64,000 nt of DNA from Romanomermis culicivorax (taxonomy: Eukaryota; Nematoda; Enoplea; Mermithida; Mermithidae), in assembly GCA_963922205.1 (NCBI GenBank), contig CAWUHX010000305.1, positions 310,001-374,000 on the forward strand, read 5' to 3'. The notes beneath the pieces are model-generated. The model was not told where the DNA came from. It saw only the letters and a list, made by a program, of their open reading frames with translations, and did no database searches. Below, piece after piece: positions 24,001-30,000 of the stretch (the first letter of the stretch is position 1; the number at the start of each line of letters is the position of its first letter). A program made the position numbers and the translations under genes.

Positions 24001-27000
24001 AGTATTAGAAGCTCAAGTGATTCACATGCTCATTGTTGTGAATCAAGGCCAGCTAAAAGGCAAGAAATACTTTTATACAAAGATAGTTGGGAAAATGACT
24101 CATAAGGTGACTGCTTGTCTAAAGAAAAGTGACGTAAGCAAGAAAGTTTTTATATGTGCATTTTGATTGAATTTGACTTGAAAGACAGATCAAAAAGTGA
24201 GATAAGAAAAAACCAGAAAAAACCAGTTTATTTCAGTATGAGTCATCAGAAAAAGTGAGAAAGATGTGACATTTGATGGAATAGATCAGTAGGTTTTGCT
24301 GTTCCACTAAGCCTACAGTAATCCTGCCCATAAGAGTATAAAAGCAAAAAAATTTGAGGAAAGCTCATTTGTGATTTTTATCAAGTTAAAGAAAGGTCGG
24401 ATTGTTAAAATGGATGTTAAAAATTTTTTGTGCAACAAATGTGGAAGAAGCTTTGGCGAAAAACGATATTTGAATGGACATATGGCTTCATCACACGAAG
24501 GGAGACGATTCGAATGCCCTCAATGTGGCTCAATGTTTACACAAATGAAAGGATTGAAGAATCATTACCAGAAACAACATCAAGAATTTAATTGCCTGTA
24601 TTGTGGAACCAGCTTTTGCAACCAACAAGCATTATTTTCCCCTATCCATAGTAGTAGCTGCTTGATGGTCAAACCAGAAGAGGGAAATTCAATGGAATTG
24701 ATGGATGAAAAACCAACTACAAATGGACTTATGATTCTGGAAGATGAAGAAACACCAATGGAGCTGAGTGCATACCCAGAAGAAATGCAGAGAGAAATCA
24801 ATAATTATTGGCGACTTATTCGAACCAATCAGTCCACTTCCAACCTACTGGAGCATACTTACAATTATAGATGGGCGGCTACCAATGGAGACCTTACAAG
24901 GATGATTTACAACATTTACCAGTCAGAAAAGGAATGTTTTCGTGTTGATGCTGCAATTGGATGCTTGTTGAAAAATCGAGAAACAGGTGAGTACAAATAT
25001 TGGTATGCATGCCAGAATAACTATACACTGTTAAACCATCCTATTTTGATCAAAAATGGGGGGGATGTGCAGCAATTAACTGGGACTATGAAAAAAATTG
25101 ATTTTGAAGAAAAATTTACATGCCCTGATACAAAATGGTCTCTTGCCCTCATCACGAATGTTGAATTCTATGTCATGCCACAAAAAAGCTTTGTGGCTGG
25201 TTGCAAAGACTTCCATTTACCTAACCCGCTCATCTACCAGACCCACAATATTATTGGTATGACCCAAGATGGCCAGAGAAACAGATTTAAAGATAATCTT
25301 TGTCTTTTTCGTTGCTTAGCCCAAGGAATTTTTGGCAGTTTTGAAGATAAAAGGCGTGTTTTTGAGCTCTTTTTAAAATATTGCCAAAAGAAGAATATCC
25401 CATCAGTTGTAGATACCTTTTCTGGGGTTCCATACACAGATTTGGAAATGATTGAGAAATTATTCGTCATTGATATACAGGTCTACCACTATGATCTTGC
25501 TAAAAATATGGCCATTTGCTGGAAAAATGTTATTCCACAATATGAAAAACTTATAAATTTGGATGTTTCATTTGATGACAGTAGGCGTGCCCACTATAGT
25601 TATATTGTCAATATAGATCAATATGCAAAACGGTATTCTTGTATTTTTTGCAGTCGTCTCTTTAGAAAACGTGAAAAACTTAATGAGCATACAAAAGACC
25701 ATTGCCACGAGGGTAAAACAATCCATAAATTTCCTGGTAGTGTATATACAGTGAAAAAATCCGTTTTTGAACAGCTAGATGAAATAGAAATTTTTGTAGA
25801 TAGAACATATCGTTTGTGTCCCTTTTATGCAGTTTTTGACTTTGAAGCCCTTCTTGTAAAAACTTCTAAGCAAACATCTGATAAATTAACTTTTGTTGCT
25901 CAGCATCAACCTGTATCATGTGCTATAGCAACTAATATTTCTGGATTTGCTCCAATTTGTTTTGTTGAAGATGATCCAGATGTTTCGGTCCAAAAAATGG
26001 TGGGTCATCTAGAACTGATTAGCTTCAGACAAAATTAAATTTTGACTAATCAGTATAACTCAGTATTCCAATGTTTAGAAGGTATGATAGAAAGTTGTAA
26101 GGCCTACATTGAAGAACTGTATGATCAAAAAAAAGATTCCAGGCGGGAAAAGGGACACCTCAACTCAATTATTGCAATCAAGACACGCCTTGAGAGGTAC
26201 TGTTCCCAGCTCACTTGTTTGGGTTTTAATTCAGGAAAATATGATATTAACTTGATAAAAAGAAGTATTTTCCCAAAACTTGTCCAGCAAGTGCGAGAAA
26301 ATGGGGAAGGACCATGGCCAAAAGCAATTTTGCGAAATGGGTCCTTCTTATGCCTTTCTACCAAAAGTCTCAGATTCTTGGACATCTCCCTGTATTTAGC
26401 CCCTGGTTTTAGTTTAGACACCTTTATGAAGGCTTATGGGGCATCCCTTAGCAAAGCCAAATTCCCCTATGAGTATTTGGATGCTTTTGAAAAGCTTTAT
26501 GAAAAATCACTGCCACCCCCACAAGCATTTTACAGTTCTTTGAGAAAAGAATCCATTTCTGATGAGGACTATCAACTGTGCCAAAAGTACTGGAGAGAGA
26601 ATGGAATGGAAAACTTAAAAGATTTTTTAATTTTTTACAATCTTCGGGATGTTGTGCCTTTTCTAGAAGCTGTTACAATGATGATGAGGCTTTATTGGGA
26701 CCAATTTGGAATCAATATTTTCAGAGAAGCAATGTCTCTGCCTGGGGTTACTGAGAGATACCTGTTCAAAAGCATTAAAGACACACACTTGGCCCTCTTT
26801 TCTGAAAATTCAAAAGATCTTCATTATTCCTTAAAATCCAGTATGAGGGGTGGTCTGGCGATGGTGATGACCCGACTGGCAATCAAGGATAAGACATTCA
26901 TTCGGAATAATCCCAAAAAACTAGTCAAATCAATAATTGGGCTTGATTTTAATGCCCTCTACCTCTGGGCGCAGTCTATGCCTACACCCACAGGATTTTT

Positions 27001-30000
27001 TGATCAGTGGGTCTGTCAGGGTGAAAAATTTCAAAAAGTAAACAGTTCTAAAAAAGTTTCTGTTGAATGGTTAGAAAAGATGAGTTGGGAATGTGGCCAT
27101 TTCATTCAACACCTTGGAAATGGCAAAGAAAAGTGCATAGGCCTGAGGCATTTACCTGTAGATGGTTACTGCCAGGACACGAACACCATATATGAATTTT
27201 ATGGGTGTTACTGGCATTGTCACAACTGCAACTTCAGCAAGCCAAATAAACAAAAGGATAGCAATGATGAGCATGCTAAAAGAGAGGAAAAGGAGGCATA
27301 TATAAAATCACTAGGCTACAACTTGGTAACCATCTGGGAGTGCCAATGGGACAACCAGCGCCAAGCTTACATTAATCAAAGAGCTAAATTGTGTTCAAAT
27401 TTTTTTAGAAAATTTCAATTTCAAAAATACATTAATAAAAATCTTATGGAAAAATCAATTACAGATGGCTCTGTTTTTGGGTTTGCAAAAGTCGATATTT
27501 CTACACCAGACCATCTAAAAGAAAAATATGCCGATTTTCCTCCAATAATAAAGCATGCAGAAGTGGGCCGAAATGATGCTGGTGACTTCATGAAGCAGTA
27601 TGCTGAAAATACCAACCAGCTAAGACAACCAAGAAAAAACCTCATCAGTAGTTACTTTGGCAAAGAGATCATGGTTTCTACACCCATGATCCAATTTTTG
27701 GTAAAACATGGTCTGATACTTGATAAGGTCCATGAAGTTATTCAATTTGACGAGGCAACACCTTTTGAAGCATTCCGTGACAAAGTTACCAAGCACAGAT
27801 GGGAAGGAGATACCAATCCCGAGCTAGCAATGATTGCTGATACGTTTAAATTACTTGGCAACACAGGATATGGAAAAACATTGACCAATAAGGAGAGTCA
27901 TATGGACGTCTTCTACGTAGATTATGAAAAGGCTGCTGAGCTAGGCCTCAGCCCTTACATCAAGAAAATAAAATGCATAACTGAAAAGTGTTATGAAGTC
28001 CACATGCGGAAAAAAGAAATTGTTTTAGACTTGCCCATTGTAGTGGGCCTTTCAGTCTATAATTGGGCAAAGGTCAGAATGATGGAGTTCTTCTATGATG
28101 TGCTCCAAAAGTATTTTGACCCTGCTGATTATCAGTGTATGGAAACAGACACTGACAGCATCTACCTCGCAATATCAGCTGAACACCTTTTGGATATTGT
28201 AAAGCCAGAACTAAAAAGTGAATTTTTGACTCAAGTCTACCCGAATTGGTTTGTGACAAACCCTGAACAGAAACAAACCCCTGGATTACTGAAAGAAGAA
28301 TGGCGTGGAACAGCTATGTGTTGTTTGTCTGCCAAAACATACATTGGGGTCGGAGAAGGTGAGAAAAAGACAAGTTGTAAAGGTCTCATGAAAAAAATAA
28401 ATGATCTCACCTTTGAAAAATATCTTTCTGTTCTGGAGACCAGGGAACCCTGGAATGGTGAAAATATAGGGTTCAGGTTGCAGGGAGACAGCAAAATATG
28501 GACGTACATGCAACAGAAGCAGGGTCTCCCATTCCTTTATGTAAAAAGGAAGGTCTTAGATGATGGCATAACAACTGTGCCATTGGACTTATGAATATTT
28601 TTTATTCTTGTTTTTTTATTATTCTCATATCTTTTCTTATTCTCATATTTTGCTATATCAGCTCCTACAATGTAGGAGTCATTTTTTTTTACATATTTAT
28701 TTATCATTTTTATGTGTTTGTATTTGTCTGTTTTTATATGTTCATGTATTTGTCTTGCTTCTGCTATGCAGAAGTAAAGCTTCTACAGGGTACTAGGTGC
28801 ATGGTGAGGAGCCAATGACGGCCTAGGGTCAGGCAGAAGCCAGCAGTGTAATGGCGCCAGGTGCATGGTGAGAAAGCCAATGACGGCCTGGAGTTGGACA
28901 CTGCGAGTCATACTATGTATGGCGGGTGTCTTCTGTAAAAGGGAGGCACTTGGTGTCACATATGTACAGGCCTCCACGTGGCTGACACTGGGGCTGGCCC
29001 AAAAGGTCAGTGCTAATGGGTACATAATAACTATAACATACATTCATATATAATACACAACTAACAAAAAAAAGAAAATGTTGGTGTAGAAAAAAAACTT
29101 ATTGGCAAGGTTGCTACATAAGATAATGGTAAACTAAGTTAAATTTAACCAATTTTTTTTGGTAGGAAAAAGGTAATTCATACAGTGATGAGCAGATAAC
29201 ATGAAAAAAGTAGACTAGTTGTAGAGTACTACATGATTGTTATGTGGTGGGAGAAAATGAGCTTATTGATTGCTGAAGAAATATACTACTTGATGCTCGG
29301 TACTTTGTGCTTGTTTTGTTGACTGAAAAAAACGACATCGATTGTAAGTAGAAGTATAAAAAAACAAAACATGACATTGAAAGGTGCTTTATTTAACCAG
29401 TCCATAATAAAAGAAAATTGTGTACTCATAAAAATGGTGACGTAGTAGTAAGCATGGAGCTCGAAGCAATGTTTGTGATGACTGAAAAAAAATGTGGCTT
29501 CACTAAAATATAAAAAATGCATAAAGAATATGCTTTCTAAAATGACGTAGTAGTAGAGAACATGTTTACTCCTTCTTTATAGGCTTGTTGTTTTTTAAAA
29601 TGGTGACGTAGTAGCAAGCATGCCTTTCTTCTTTAAACTACTAAATAGTGTAATAGCTGAGCATGAGGAAAACTTGGGAGGGGGAGGGGTCCCATTCCCC
29701 CTATTATTAGCTGGCTGTCTAAAAGTTGAAACTTTATGGCAGCTAGCTGATGACTAATAGGTTCAAAGTGTAGGCTAGCTGTGCTTGCCTATACTTTGTA
29801 CATGGGGACGATGCTGCTTTTTTTTCTAAGTCAAACGCCTATGTTTTGTGTGTGTCGGGGACGAATTTTACGCTCGAGCCCCCCCCCCCCCTCTATACTA
29901 CTTACAGAAATCTTCAAAGAATTTCTTTCATAGATCATCCATTTAGCAATTTGCTTACGAATGCGAATGTTTGGCGGCGAGAGAGCCAACATATTAAAGA

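Larger units (their letters stand above)
15161..29902 (-). mobile_element. Complete Polinton/Maverick element with a TBP gene
   Basis: A 14,742-bp element bounded by ~515-bp inverted repeats starting AGTAGTATAGAGG and a 6-bp target duplication. Most genes run on the minus strand from ~23.8 kb down to 15.9 kb; polymerase B runs on the plus strand at the right. Recognised products are POLB, integrase, packaging ATPase, adenain-type protease, major and minor capsid proteins, a small glycine-rich capsid-associated protein, two other widespread Polinton proteins and several small unknowns. A TBP homologue is unusual. Genes are packed tightly, and a common TATAAAAGTTG box precedes nearly all. TIR copies differ by only a few substitutions and run-length changes, which suggests a recent insertion. 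POLB and the major capsid gene each have one in-frame stop. Confidence 0.96.

Noticed and set aside
18325..26038. TAA reassigned to a sense codon in this genome or element
   Set aside because: TAA ends the serine protease gene and many Polinton genes, so reassignment is not tenable.
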